Of a DNA stretch of 54,014 bases, positions 9,135-18,647 are shown one piece after another (position 1 is the stretch's first letter; each line of letters starts with the position of its first letter). The DNA is from Labilibacter marinus (GTDB lineage: Bacteria > Bacteroidota > Bacteroidia > Bacteroidales > Marinilabiliaceae), in assembly GCF_001659685.2 (NCBI RefSeq), contig NZ_LXYE02000043.1:1-54014 (forward strand). The letters run 5' to 3'. The notes beneath the pieces were generated by a model. That model was not told where the DNA came from and ran no database searches. It saw only the letters and a program-made list of their open reading frames with translations. Made by a program: the position numbers and the translations under genes.

Positions 9135-9899
9135 ATGGCAAAGAAAAATCAAAACGCTGAAATGTCTGTAGAAGAAAAGTTAAAGGCATTATATGACTTA
9201 CAAAAAGTGGCAACTGAGGTTGACAAGATTAGAACACTTAGAGGTGAGTTACCACTTGAAGTACAGGATTTGGAAGACGAAATTGAAGGTCTTGAGACCC
9301 GTATTTCCAATTACGACAATGAAGTAAAAGCGTTAAACGATTCTATTTCTGGAAAGAAAAATGAGATTAAAGAATCGGGTGTACTAATTAAAAAGTACGA
9401 AGCCCAACAAAATAACGTTCGTAATAACCGCGAATTTGACTCATTGTCTAAAGAAATTGAATTCCAAAAGCTTGAAATAGAATTAAGCGAAAAAAGAATT
9501 AAAGAGTTTGCAGCTGAACTTAAAAACAAAGAAGCTGTTATTGGTTCTTCGAAAGAACTTTTTGAAGATAGAAAAGCTGACCTTGCAGCCAAAAAGAAAG
9601 AGCTTACTGATATTGTAGGTGAAACTCAGGTTGACGAGGAAAAGAAAATTGAAAAAATTGCTTTAATCGAAAGTAATATTGACGAGCGCTTGTTAACTGC
9701 ATTTAAACGTATTCGTTCTAATGCTATCAACGGCTTAGCTGTTGTAACAGTTGAGCGTGATGCTTGTGGAGGTTGTTTTAATAAAATTCCACCGCAGCGT
9801 CAGTTAGATATTAAATCGCACAAAAAAGTAATCGTTTGTGAGTACTGTGGTCGTATTTTAGTAGATGCCGAAATTGACCAAGAGCCTGTTAAAGAATAA
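9135..9899 (+). CDS. Coiled-coil protein with C4 zinc ribbon (DUF164/zf-RING_7)
   Basis: A 254-residue protein: a long coiled coil over residues about 10-190, rich in Glu and Lys, then a zinc ribbon with CGGC near 212 and CEYCG near 237, the four cysteines that would hold one zinc. This combination defines the DUF164 (zf-RING_7) family. The biochemical role is not established; nucleic-acid or ribosome-associated functions have been suggested from structure. It overlaps nothing and lies 4 bp after the NIF3-like gene, its usual neighbour. A terminator follows at 9922-9950. Confidence 0.93.
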   Translation: MAKKNQNAEMSVEEKLKALYDLQKVATEVDKIRTLRGELPLEVQDLEDEIEGLETRISNYDNEVKALNDSISGKKNEIKESGVLIKKYEAQQNNVRNNREFDSLSKEIEFQKLEIELSEKRIKEFAAELKNKEAVIGSSKELFEDRKADLAAKKKELTDIVGETQVDEEKKIEKIALIESNIDERLLTAFKRIRSNAINGLAVVTVERDACGGCFNKIPPQRQLDIKSHKKVIVCEYCGRILVDAEIDQEPVKE

Positions 9900-9921
9900 T
9901 CGAAAGATTTTAATATATATG

Positions 9922-9950
9922 AAAGGTCACTTTTTTAAGTGGCCTTTTTT
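9922..9950 (+). terminator. Intrinsic terminator after the NIF3/zinc-ribbon operon
   Basis: An 11-bp stem (9922-9932 with 9937-9947, one T-G pair) with a TTTT loop runs straight into a T6 tract (9945-9950). Confidence 0.85.
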
Positions 9951-10171
9951 ATTGCTTCACATTTCCTTTCTCACTATGTTTGTTATACCAACATTATTTC
10001 GGAATTAACTCTAAATAATTTAAGAGGTTTAGCATTTAATCAAGGTAAAAAGTAAATGCATAAATATGCTGAAGCTTTTTAAGAAGAGTTTATGCTAAAG
10101 AATAAAATTATTGAGCTAATTGGAATGTAATATTGGTATCTGTCTAGAACACAAACTATAAATTTCTTGTT

Positions 10172-11608
10172 TTGAGAATAGCTGTCGTTAACATACTTAC
10201 TGCAATTATCTTATTTATTGCAGCACCGCAAGGCTATGCTCAACACTCACCTATCTTTGAAGAGACTTTACATGCGTTGTTAAATCTCAACCAACAGACA
10301 TCGGACTCTCTATTACCGAAAAACACCTCAGCAGAACAAGCCTATTTAAAGCATTATAATTTATTCATTAATACAATGATTAAGAATGGTGCTACAGAAG
10401 AGTACGAAAACCGTTTTAAGGCGTTTAATGATACTTTACTGAAGTACGAAAACAAAAGACAAAGCAACTTTGCTTTTTTATCTGAAATGCACTTACAAAA
10501 AGGAATAATTGAGTACAAAAAAGACAAAGGTGGAGCGGCTGTATTTTCATTTTACAAGGCCTATAAATATTGGAAAAAGAGCACAGAACAATATCCTAAA
10601 TATTTGGGCAATCTTAAATTAAATGGCATATTCAACCTACTCATGAGCAATATGCCACAACCGTATAAAAAATGGGCAGGATGGATTGGCTTTGAAGGAA
10701 ATCACAAACTCGGCATAACTTATCTACAACAATACGTCAAAGAAACTAATACACAACTCGGCTCTAGTCAAGAAGCATTAATTTACTTGGGATTCTCCTA
10801 CCTTAAATTCTTGGATGACCAACTGTTGACAAGTGAATATATTTTAAATCATATAGGCAATGAGAATCTTCCTTTAACCCAGTTTGTAATTTCACGATGT
10901 GCCTTTAAAATACGAAAACCTCAATTGGCTATTGAAAACATTAAATGCATTGGTGAAAATTCAGGATTACCTTTTTGCTATTTAAAAGGAAAATGGGCCG
11001 TTTTTAACCAAGACAGTGTGGCATACCAATATCTTAATCGTTATATCCTTGAAGTTAAGTCTGAACAGTTTAAAGCAGATGCGCACCGATATCTTAGTTG
11101 GCTTCATCTTTTAAATGGAGACACCATACGATATCAACAACAGAAAAATATCATTAAACAGCATGCCAACTTTCCAACTAGTGAGGATAAACAAGCGCTT
11201 TACGAGAGCAATTTAGCTATACCCAATGTACAACTATTAAAAGCTCGCCTTTTATTTGATGCAGGCTCATATCAAAAATCTTTGGAGTGTTTAATGGATA
11301 TTACACCTGACGAATTAACACTAGCGACGCATAAGGTTGAATTTCAATATAGAATAGGAAGGTGCTATCACCTACTACAACAAAATGACAAGGCTATATT
11401 TCACTATAGCGAATCGATAAAACTTGGCGACGAAGATGTTCGGTACTACGCACCTTATGCAGCGCTTTACGCCGCTGAATTGGAAATAGCAAACAACACT
11501 ACTCATGCTAAGTTTTTTATGGAGGAAGCAAAACGATTGAACAATGGTGAGTACAAAAACTCCATTGAGCAAAAACTAGCGCATCTTTCGAAAATACTAA
11601 ATCTATAA
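10172..11608 (+). CDS. Secreted TPR-like repeat protein, function unknown
   Basis: A 478-residue protein starting at a TTG: the signal peptide (MRIAVVNILTAIILFIAAP, ending GYAQ) begins exactly at this codon and no ATG lies in a better place. The rest is mostly helical with TPR-like segments, clearest near residues 395-420 (YRIGRCYHLLQQNDKAIFHY) and in FYKAYKYWKKS. It contains an aromatic-rich segment around 160-185 (PQPYKKWAGWIG). I do not recognise a specific family. It is preceded by the DUF164 operon terminator and stands alone. A scaffold or binding role in the periplasm is only an inference from the TPR fold. Confidence 0.8.
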   Translation: MRIAVVNILTAIILFIAAPQGYAQHSPIFEETLHALLNLNQQTSDSLLPKNTSAEQAYLKHYNLFINTMIKNGATEEYENRFKAFNDTLLKYENKRQSNFAFLSEMHLQKGIIEYKKDKGGAAVFSFYKAYKYWKKSTEQYPKYLGNLKLNGIFNLLMSNMPQPYKKWAGWIGFEGNHKLGITYLQQYVKETNTQLGSSQEALIYLGFSYLKFLDDQLLTSEYILNHIGNENLPLTQFVISRCAFKIRKPQLAIENIKCIGENSGLPFCYLKGKWAVFNQDSVAYQYLNRYILEVKSEQFKADAHRYLSWLHLLNGDTIRYQQQKNIIKQHANFPTSEDKQALYESNLAIPNVQLLKARLLFDAGSYQKSLECLMDITPDELTLATHKVEFQYRIGRCYHLLQQNDKAIFHYSESIKLGDEDVRYYAPYAALYAAELEIANNTTHAKFFMEEAKRLNNGEYKNSIEQKLAHLSKILNL

Positions 11609-11832
11609 ACTAAAAATATTTTAGGCTAACTACTAAAGCTTTCTCAAAAGTTTAGCTAATAGGCTAACTTTCCGTATTTGCAGCAAACTACTCTGTTACA
11701 AACTCCTTTCTATATCAGGCATTCACTCAGTATATGAACTACTTATGAGCATTATTTTTATATAACTATTTTGAATATTTATATTTTTATTATTAACTTA
11801 CCTACACTTAAGTAAAACTAAACCACATAACT

Positions 11833-12801
11833 ATGAAAGCGACTTTACTTTTATGTATTGCATTTTTTATTTCTACGTCTGCAATAAGTCAATTATCTAT
11901 TGACCAAACAGGAGCCAATTACACCATCGATTTTGACAATTCAGTATCAGGAATCAACGATGGAGCATTTGCGGGTTCAGGATTTACACCAACTCCATCA
12001 ACTGGTCAATTAAATTCGAATGGAATTATTGCTACTGGTCTTTCTGATGGAGATATTAATTTTGGAGACTCAAATGAAACAGCTGATTTTGCCAGAGGCA
12101 CTTCTAATGGTGGTATAGGAACTGGGGGAATTTATTCCTTTGAAACAACTACTAATAATTTCGCTTTGGGTATTCAACCAATTGGCTCAGACTTTACGCC
12201 TGGATCATTTATTATAAAAATATTCAATAATACAGGTCAGGAAATTAACGCCATTACCTTATCCTATGATATTTTAGTATATAACGACCAAAACAGAGCT
12301 AATAGCTTTAATCTCGCATATTCTACAGACAACAACTCCTACACTAACATTAGTGACCTTGATTATACTTCGCCAGAAGCTGCGAATGGGTCACCATCAT
12401 GGATTATGACAAACAAAAACACCACTATCTCAGAAACTATTAGTGATGGAGGTTTGATGTACTTAAAATGGAATTCTGATGATGTGAGTGGCAGTGGTTC
12501 AAGAGATGAATTTGCATTAGATAATATTATTGTAAATGCATCCTTATCTAACAACATTAAAAATGTAGAGCATCCCTTAAAAGTATACCCTACGCCATTT
12601 AATAATCACCTTACAATCAAAGGCAACAACATTGAATCTGTAACATTAATTGACCTAACTGGAAAAACTATCCTTCAACGAGAAAAAATATCTGCTACGG
12701 AGATGATTTTACCAACAAGCCAACTTTCAAATGGTATTTACTTAGTACGGATTGCAAAATACAATGGTACTATTATCACTAAAAAAGTGATGAAAAAATG
12801 A
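11833..12801 (+). CDS. Secreted protein with T9SS C-terminal sorting domain
   Basis: A 322-residue protein with a signal peptide (to about AISQ), a beta-rich middle (residues about 25-235, rich in Gly, Ser, Thr and Asn), and a C-terminal T9SS type A sorting domain of about 70 residues: VYPTPFNNHLTI, then LIDLTGKTI, NGIYLVRI and the terminal KKVMKK. The sorting domain marks it for passage through the type IX secretion system and attachment or release at the cell surface. The middle has conserved-looking segments (FALDNI, SPSW) resembling extracellular beta-sandwich modules of Bacteroidota, but no enzymatic motif is visible. Confidence 0.88.
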   Translation: MKATLLLCIAFFISTSAISQLSIDQTGANYTIDFDNSVSGINDGAFAGSGFTPTPSTGQLNSNGIIATGLSDGDINFGDSNETADFARGTSNGGIGTGGIYSFETTTNNFALGIQPIGSDFTPGSFIIKIFNNTGQEINAITLSYDILVYNDQNRANSFNLAYSTDNNSYTNISDLDYTSPEAANGSPSWIMTNKNTTISETISDGGLMYLKWNSDDVSGSGSRDEFALDNIIVNASLSNNIKNVEHPLKVYPTPFNNHLTIKGNNIESVTLIDLTGKTILQREKISATEMILPTSQLSNGIYLVRIAKYNGTIITKKVMKK

Positions 12802-12848
12802 TTCAAATAACAACACCGTACGACTTTTTCCTTGCGGTGATATCATTT
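12796..12848. terminator. Weak shared hairpin between convergent T9SS cargo and nhaC genes
   Basis: AAATGAT (12796-12802) pairs with ATCATTT (12842-12848), with an inner CACCG/CGGTG pair (12814-12818 with 12835-12839). The outer arms overlap the ends of both converging genes. There is no clear T tract, so termination is an inference. Confidence 0.35.
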
Positions 12849-14763
12849 AATCTGCCACCTGATGCCCCACTTTTGTAATAATCAGATATAGTATTGAAAA
12901 GCCAATTACAACCAGTAACCAAGAAGGCACTCCAAAGGCTCCCGGAATGGTTCCTATAATTAATGATACTGCGCCTACAACAAGTGCATAAGGCAACTGC
13001 GTTCGTACGTGAGCTAAATGGTTACACGAACTTGCCAAAGAACTTAATATCGTAGTATCTGAAATAGGTGAACAATGGTCTCCTAAAACAGAACCTGCTA
13101 ATACAGTAGAAACAACATTATAAAAAATGGGTAATGCAGTATCTAAATCAAGACCTGCATCCATCGAAATCTTCCAGCATGCAGGTAATATCAATGGATA
13201 AATAATAGCCATCGTTCCCCACGAAGAGCCTGTACTAAATGCAATTAATGCAGAAAAAACAAAAGCCAATGCAGGCACCCACTGCGGACTAAGCTCTATG
13301 CTTCTCATCGCATCTGTAATAAATGAAGCAGTATGTAAATCCTCTGTAATTAAAGCAATACTCCATGCTAACACCAAAACTAATACTGCGTTAAACATTG
13401 TTTTAAAACCATTAATCAGTCCCTCAATAGCATCTCTTAAATTTAATATTTTTTGAAAAGTAGAAAGTAGCAATGCCGCCAATACTCCTCCTAACGAAGA
13501 CCAAATTAATGCTTTAAACGAATCTGCATTTCCTATAATCACGGATAGTTTAGTGCTAATACCAATAGAACTGTCTTTCCAAATTGTGGCATCAAAACCT
13601 GTATAAATCAATCCAACAATGGTTCCTATAACAACAATCATGACAGGAATAAAAGCATTATACCAACGACCTTTTACATCGCTACTAACTTCAATTTCCT
13701 TAACTATTTGGGGCGTATGCGTTGGTTTATTTAAATCCCTTACTCCATCACGTCTTGATCTTTGTTCAGCCTTGAGCATCGGTCCAAAGTCTCGTTTCTT
13801 TAGAATTAACATCAATACAAAACCTAAAGTAAAGATTGGGTAAAAGGCATAATTTAAAGAATTCAAAAATACTTGATATGCCGACTTTTCGATACCCAAT
13901 TGGTTAATCCCCTCACTGATATAACTTAATTCGGCACCAATCCATGTGGTTATAAATGCGATAGATGCAATAGGTGCAGACGTTGAATCTACAATGTAGG
14001 CGAGTTTTTCTCTTGAAATTTTCAGTTTGTCCGTCACAGGACGCATGGTATTGCCCACTACCAATGTATTGGCATAATCATCAAAAAATATAATTAATCC
14101 CATTAACCAAGTAATAAATTGACCTGAGCGCGGACTCTTGGCATATTTAGATAGAATATTGACTACCCCTTTCATTCCTCCATTCAGCGTAATTAAGGCT
14201 ACCATTCCTCCTATCAACATAGAAAAAATAATAATTGAGAGATGGTCTGAATCCAATAGCGCAGATAAAGCATAGGTATCTACCACACTAAACAGGCCTT
14301 TGAACAAGCTCATAAAAAAAGAAAAACCTTTATATTTCCATATGATGGTAGTTCCAACCATTAAACCAACAAACAAAGATGAGAATACTTCCTTGGTGAG
14401 TAAGGCCATTAAAATGGCTATTAAAGGTGGCAAAATGGAAAACCAGAGCGGAATTGGATGTAACGGAATAGAATCCTTTTTTTGACGCCCCACAAAAACA
14501 CTTAACTCCGACTTACCTTTAGGGTGGATAGTTGCGGACAGTATATTTTGTGACCAACTGTAATCGATTAGCTCATCATTCAGTTTAACTTTAACTTCAC
14601 TCTTTAACGAATCTGGTAAATCCTTAAAAACAATATTAAGCTCCGTATCCACTGACGAAACTAATATATCTGGCAACTGAATATCAAACGATGATTTTTC
14701 GGCGTATAGACCACTAAAAAAGGAGGTCAGAAAAATAATTAGTAGTGTTCTTACAAAAGGCAT
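12847..14763 (-). CDS. nhaC: NhaC-family Na+/H+ antiporter with extra N-terminal domain
   Basis: A 638-residue polytopic transporter. From about residue 105 it is a normal NhaC (IT superfamily) antiporter with roughly 11-13 membrane helices; landmarks are FDDYANTLVVGNTMRP, VDSTSAPIASIAFITTWIG, and the late VLAGSVLGDHCSPISDTTILS. What is unusual is residues 1-100: a cleavable-looking signal peptide (ending GLYAEKS) and a beta-rich soluble segment before the first core helix. This makes the protein well over 100 residues longer than typical NhaC. It should exchange cytoplasmic H+ and Na+ across the inner membrane; direction and substrate (NhaC-type proteins can also carry organic acids) are inferred from family. 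Confidence 0.9.
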   Translation of the reverse strand: MPFVRTLLIIFLTSFFSGLYAEKSSFDIQLPDILVSSVDTELNIVFKDLPDSLKSEVKVKLNDELIDYSWSQNILSATIHPKGKSELSVFVGRQKKDSIPLHPIPLWFSILPPLIAILMALLTKEVFSSLFVGLMVGTTIIWKYKGFSFFMSLFKGLFSVVDTYALSALLDSDHLSIIIFSMLIGGMVALITLNGGMKGVVNILSKYAKSPRSGQFITWLMGLIIFFDDYANTLVVGNTMRPVTDKLKISREKLAYIVDSTSAPIASIAFITTWIGAELSYISEGINQLGIEKSAYQVFLNSLNYAFYPIFTLGFVLMLILKKRDFGPMLKAEQRSRRDGVRDLNKPTHTPQIVKEIEVSSDVKGRWYNAFIPVMIVVIGTIVGLIYTGFDATIWKDSSIGISTKLSVIIGNADSFKALIWSSLGGVLAALLLSTFQKILNLRDAIEGLINGFKTMFNAVLVLVLAWSIALITEDLHTASFITDAMRSIELSPQWVPALAFVFSALIAFSTGSSWGTMAIIYPLILPACWKISMDAGLDLDTALPIFYNVVSTVLAGSVLGDHCSPISDTTILSSLASSCNHLAHVRTQLPYALVVGAVSLIIGTIPGAFGVPSWLLVVIGFSILYLIITKVGHQVAD

Positions 14764-14797
14764 CCAACAATAATTAGGTTAATGATAATGTTAAAGG

Positions 14798-14805
14798 CAA
14801 ATATA
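14798..14805 (-). promoter_or_regulatory. Candidate -7 promoter box for nhaC
   Basis: Minus strand reads TATATTTG, matching TAnnTTTG, 35 nt upstream of the nhaC ATG. No good -33 element is visible. Confidence 0.35.
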
Positions 14806-14978
14806 ACTGAATCTTTATTTAGTCACCATGACATTTGAATCTAACTTGAATATCAGCTTTTTAATAAATAAATAGGTTCTATATTTTTCATCACACTTCA
14901 CTTAATACATTAAAAATCAGGAAATAATTTTTATTAAAGCGGATTAATTATTAATTTGAGGTTAAGATTTTTACAATT

Positions 14979-15572
14979 ATGAGGCAAATAGATTTTAATA
15001 TTTTCGAAACCCAATTGCCAAAATTACGGCCTACTAAAGGAAGGATTCTCATTGCAGACCCATTTTTAAAAGGCCCATATTTTGGGAGGTCTATCGTATT
15101 AATAACGGAGCATGGCACACAAGGTGCTGTAGGTTTTGTCCTAAATAAAACCAGTAATGTTTATCCCGATGAAGTAATTGATGATTTATTATCGTTTAAA
15201 GGAGAGCTATTCATTGGCGGTCCCGTTTCATCTGATACGCTTCACTTTATTCATACCTTAGGAAATAAAATTCCGGGTTCTATAAAAATTACCGATACCA
15301 TTTATTGGGGTGGAGATTTCGAAAAGCTTAAAGAACTCATCAATGAGGATAAAGCTAATTTTAAGCAGGTAAAGTTTTTTGCTGGTTACTCAGGTTGGTC
15401 TGGTCAACAATTAGAAGACGAAATTGATGAAAGCTCTTGGATTGTAACTGAGATAGATGACAATATGATTATGAATAATAGCACTTCTGACATCTGGAAA
15501 AATACGATTGAAAGCCTTGGTGATGTGTATAAAACTTGGTCAAGCTTTCCTGAAGACCCAACCTACAACTAA
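14979..15572 (+). CDS. yqgE: YqgE/AlgH family protein
   Basis: A 197-residue cytoplasmic protein with all YqgE landmarks: GRILIADPFLKGPYFGRSIVLI, then GAVGFVLNK, FIGGPVSSDTL, IYWGGDFEKL and FAGYSGWSGQQLEDEI. Length is normal for the Bacteroidota form. The family is widespread, structurally known, and without an agreed biochemical role; older AlgH-regulator labels come from Pseudomonas. It converges with the class IV aminotransferase gene with only 13 bp between stop codons, and the two share a hairpin. Confidence 0.95.
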   Translation: MRQIDFNIFETQLPKLRPTKGRILIADPFLKGPYFGRSIVLITEHGTQGAVGFVLNKTSNVYPDEVIDDLLSFKGELFIGGPVSSDTLHFIHTLGNKIPGSIKITDTIYWGGDFEKLKELINEDKANFKQVKFFAGYSGWSGQQLEDEIDESSWIVTEIDDNMIMNNSTSDIWKNTIESLGDVYKTWSSFPEDPTYN

Positions 15573-15597
15573 ACTTACCAAAAGTTTACTTGTAGGT
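15561..15597. terminator. Shared hairpin over the stop codons of yqgE and the aminotransferase gene
   Basis: 15561-15576 pairs with 15582-15597 with one C-C mismatch, around a 5-nt loop ACCAA. Both stop codons lie inside the arms. There is no long T tract on either strand, so it may act as a blocking or 3'-end-stabilising structure instead of a textbook terminator. Confidence 0.6.
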
Positions 15598-16437
15598 ATA
15601 CTCATTTAATGCTTGATGAATCGTTTTAGTGAGCTGACAAAAATACCTTTTATCTTTGAATCCAACCACCCACTGAATCCCCTGTATTGCATTGCTTATA
15701 AAAACTTCGTCCGCTGCGAGTAAATCATCCTCGCTTGCTCCCTGCACCTCAATTACATTTGCTATGTTTCTCTCCTTAATCATACTTACAAGCACCTTCC
15801 TCATCACCCCATCCACACAAGCAGAATATACCGATGGCGTAAAAATCAATCCATCCTTTATCCAAAATAAATTAGAGCTATTGGCCTCAATAATTAATCC
15901 TTTATCATTTAATAGCAAGCAATCGTCCCAAGCATTTTCCTTTTTAAAAGAAGCTGCCAAAACATATTGCAATGAGTTCCCATTTTTAAAGAAAGAAATC
16001 GGGCTATATTGTTTCTTCATTTCTGGATAAGTACCAACTAACAAGCCCTTTTCATTTAAAACGTAGCTATTATCAACAAGCTTAGACGATTCAACGAGAA
16101 CGTTTACAGTATTTTTATTAGGCGTATATAATCCTTCTCCATCACGAAACACTTGCAACCTGACTCTGGAAGCTCCAAAACTCTTTTCTTTTTGTAATAA
16201 TTTTACGATTAACTGCTCTAATTCATCCTGTCTTGGTAAAGATGAAATATCCATCTTTAAATTCATCATCGCTTTTATCAAGCGCTTATAATGGAGTTGA
16301 AAATGCAAAGGGTAATGCCCACTACAGCGAATCGTTTCAAAAATAGCATCTCCATATTTAAAAGCCCTATTATTAAAAGTAATAGGCACCTGATTAACAG
16401 GATAAACCTTGCCGTTATAGCTGACAAAATCAGACAT
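15586..16437 (-). CDS. Class IV PLP-dependent aminotransferase (PabC/IlvE-like)
   Basis: A 283-residue fold-type IV aminotransferase. Visible features are the early NNRAFKYGDAIFETIRC, a RLQVFRDG segment (near 110), and EANSSNLFWIKDG followed by GVMRKVLV, which are the PLP phosphate-binding and fold-defining segments. The size and sequence are closest to 4-amino-4-deoxychorismate lyase (PabC) or branched-chain aminotransferase relatives, and the two cannot be separated reliably by eye. No pabA/pabB is in the window. It is 2 bp behind gmhB in a minus-strand run. Confidence 0.88.
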   Translation of the reverse strand: MSDFVSYNGKVYPVNQVPITFNNRAFKYGDAIFETIRCSGHYPLHFQLHYKRLIKAMMNLKMDISSLPRQDELEQLIVKLLQKEKSFGASRVRLQVFRDGEGLYTPNKNTVNVLVESSKLVDNSYVLNEKGLLVGTYPEMKKQYSPISFFKNGNSLQYVLAASFKKENAWDDCLLLNDKGLIIEANSSNLFWIKDGLIFTPSVYSACVDGVMRKVLVSMIKERNIANVIEVQGASEDDLLAADEVFISNAIQGIQWVVGFKDKRYFCQLTKTIHQALNEYTYK

Positions 16438-16439
16438 AA

Positions 16440-16940
16440 TTATTCGCTTAATGATATTATTTCGCTAACGATTCTATAGATAGAAGTATTTTTATCCACC
16501 TTAAAACAAGCCTTCAATCCTGCTGCTTTACCTGCATCAACATCTCGTTGCGCATCTCCTATTAAATAGGATTGATTAGCATCAATACATACCTCATCAA
16601 AGGCTTTCAATAGCATACCAGGTTTTGGCTTACGGCAATCGCAATCTGAAACAGAATCATGGTGCGGACAATAATATATCGCATCAAACTCAGCACCTTT
16701 TGCCTTTAAGTGAAACTGCATATATTCATGCAGCCCTTCAACATCCTTCGTAGTATATTCACCTTTTGCAACACCACCCTGATTGGTAATTAGAATTATC
16801 TTAAAACCAGCATCTTTTAATAATAGAATAGATTTTTCAATATCTGGATTGAAAATAAAATCCGCTCTGCGAAAAACATAATAATGTCCTTCATCACTAT
16901 TCACAACTCCATCCCTATCTATAAATACAGCCTTATTCAT
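16440..16940 (-). CDS. gmhB: D,D-heptose 1,7-bisphosphate phosphatase (GmhB-like HAD)
   Basis: A 166-residue HAD-IIIA phosphatase. Motif I is FIDRDGVVN (Asp8 nucleophile, Asp10 acid/base), motif II is LITNQGGVAKG, and motif IV is LIGDAQRDVDAGKAAG. The zinc loop characteristic of GmhB is present as CPHHDSVSDCDCRKPKPG. The family removes the C7 phosphate in ADP-heptose synthesis for the LPS core; some close relatives act on histidinol phosphate. No other heptose gene is present here. Its start is 1 nt from the rhomboid stop, so the two are co-transcribed. Confidence 0.88.
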   Translation of the reverse strand: MNKAVFIDRDGVVNSDEGHYYVFRRADFIFNPDIEKSILLLKDAGFKIILITNQGGVAKGEYTTKDVEGLHEYMQFHLKAKGAEFDAIYYCPHHDSVSDCDCRKPKPGMLLKAFDEVCIDANQSYLIGDAQRDVDAGKAAGLKACFKVDKNTSIYRIVSEIISLSE

Positions 16941-16941
16941 C

Positions 16942-17556
16942 TTAAAATGAAATTAGTTTTTGAATGAAATCGAGAAATAAAGATGGCTTGTAAATGATAG
17001 GAAATATAAACCCGAACACAGCTCCCCAAAAGTGCGCATCATGACCTACATTATCCATATTTTTTTGCGACATATACTTGGAGTAAATCAAATACAATAT
17101 TCCGAAAACTATTCCTGGTATCGGAATAGGAATCAGCATTAAATATAAAGGATTATAGGGGTCGAAAAATATACTGGCAAAAACAACTGCTGATACAGCA
17201 CCAGAAGCCCCAACTGCACTATAGTAATGGTTGTCTTTTTCTTTAAATAAAGAGTATAAGCTAGAAAAAACTAAACCCGAGAAGAACAATAATAAAAACA
17301 TAACAATACCCCTCCCTGAAAAAGCATCATTAAAATAATATATAACCGCCTGACCAAATGAATACAACACAAACATATTCACAAGCAAGTGAGGCCACGA
17401 TCCATGTAAAAAACCATGCGATACTAAACGAATATATTCCTTTCGATGCATAATCATATATGCATTGAATTTGTATTTATTAAAAATATTTTGTTGACTA
17501 AAAGCAGTCACGCTGATAATTACAATGACTCCTATTAGGATAATTAGTACGTTCAT
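16942..17556 (-). CDS. Rhomboid family intramembrane serine protease
   Basis: A 204-residue six-helix rhomboid. The catalytic serine is Ser118 in GASGA, the histidine is His175 in AHFWGAVFGF, and the oxyanion-side HGSWPHLLVNM (His51, His56, Asn60) is intact, so the enzyme should be active. It cleaves membrane segments of other proteins within the inner membrane; substrates cannot be predicted. The arrangement with holA upstream and gmhB downstream suggests one minus-strand transcript starting at the AMP nucleosidase gene. Confidence 0.93.
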   Translation of the reverse strand: MNVLIILIGVIVIISVTAFSQQNIFNKYKFNAYMIMHRKEYIRLVSHGFLHGSWPHLLVNMFVLYSFGQAVIYYFNDAFSGRGIVMFLLLFFSGLVFSSLYSLFKEKDNHYYSAVGASGAVSAVVFASIFFDPYNPLYLMLIPIPIPGIVFGILYLIYSKYMSQKNMDNVGHDAHFWGAVFGFIFPIIYKPSLFLDFIQKLISF

Positions 17557-17613
17557 AAATGAAAATAATAGATTTCGAAATCAGTAATGAAAACTATAAA
17601 CAGGTCTTACCGA

Positions 17614-18618
17614 CTAGTGCATTATTTTAAAAATCATTTCTTTCAACAAGTCTCCTGTATCGGCAGAAACATTACCAAAGCCCTTACTCTTCATATCAAA
17701 TTCGCGTAGTATTGAAATTACAGAAACTACCTTGCGACCAGAATAATTACGTGCCCCTATTGCATAATCTTGTACAAAGTATGGGTTAATACCTAATTCC
17801 TTAGCAACATTTGCTTTACCTTTATCTCCCAAGTAATAGTAAATCATTAGTTTTGAAAAATAATTAAACAACACAGAAATGGTAGCCTGAATGGGATGGT
17901 CTTTCGGGTTTTTAGCAAATACTTTGATAATTTTATTGGCCTTAAGAATATCCTTAGCAAGGATGGCTTTCTGTAATTCAAAGCTATTATAATCCTTACT
18001 CAAGCCAATATTTTTTTCTATATGCTCTGGCGTAATTTGAGTAACGCCTGCACCTACAGCTACTTTAAGTTTATCTAGCTCCTTAACTATTTTAGATAAG
18101 TCGGTACCTAAAGCATCCGCCAAAAGCGAACTGGCCTTCATGTCAATAGCTAAGTTCTCCTGTTTTAAATAACCAGTAATCCAGGCGGAAACCTGGTTAT
18201 CGTACATTTTTTTGAATTCGAAAATACCATTACTTTTCTTCAGAATCGTTCCTAGCTTTTTCCTTTTATCTAGCGTTTTGTACTTATAATTAACCACCAA
18301 AATAGTAGAACTCAGAGGGGCACTGGCATAATGCTGTAATTCTTCAATTTTATCCAAAGACTGTGCTTCTTTAACTACGACAACTTGATATTGAGACATC
18401 ATTGGATACCTCCTAGCAGCCATAACAATAGTAGCGGCATCAACATCTTTACCGTAGTAAATAGATTGATTAAAGCCCTTCTCCTCTTCGGTTAAAACAT
18501 TATCAATAATATAATTTGTTATTGCGTCAATATAATAAGTCTCCTCACCCATTAAAAAATAAATGGGTTTGAACTGGCGGTTTTTGAGGTCCGCCATTAT
18601 TTGCTGAAATTCCTTCAT
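17614..18618 (-). CDS. holA: DNA polymerase III subunit delta
   Basis: A 334-residue HolA. It has the N-terminal AAA+-like fold (KPIYFLMGEETYYIDAI at residues about 18-33, VVVVKEAQSLDKIEEL near 80) and the C-terminal collar domain (QKAILAKDILKANKII, then FVQDYAIGARNYSG). Delta opens the beta clamp within the clamp loader. I place the start at the ATG at 18618; an upstream in-frame TTG at 18639 would add only seven residues before MKEFQQ. It is 29 bp downstream of the AMP nucleosidase gene on the same strand. Confidence 0.93.
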   Translation of the reverse strand: MKEFQQIMADLKNRQFKPIYFLMGEETYYIDAITNYIIDNVLTEEEKGFNQSIYYGKDVDAATIVMAARRYPMMSQYQVVVVKEAQSLDKIEELQHYASAPLSSTILVVNYKYKTLDKRKKLGTILKKSNGIFEFKKMYDNQVSAWITGYLKQENLAIDMKASSLLADALGTDLSKIVKELDKLKVAVGAGVTQITPEHIEKNIGLSKDYNSFELQKAILAKDILKANKIIKVFAKNPKDHPIQATISVLFNYFSKLMIYYYLGDKGKANVAKELGINPYFVQDYAIGARNYSGRKVVSVISILREFDMKSKGFGNVSADTGDLLKEMIFKIMH

Positions 18619-18647
18619 AAAAGCATCACTTTGACGCAAAAATACTA

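Noticed and set aside
11632-11654. CTAAA(g)CTTT hairpin after the TPR protein gene
   Set aside because: A 9-bp stem with a bulge and no T tract; could occur by chance in AT-rich DNA.
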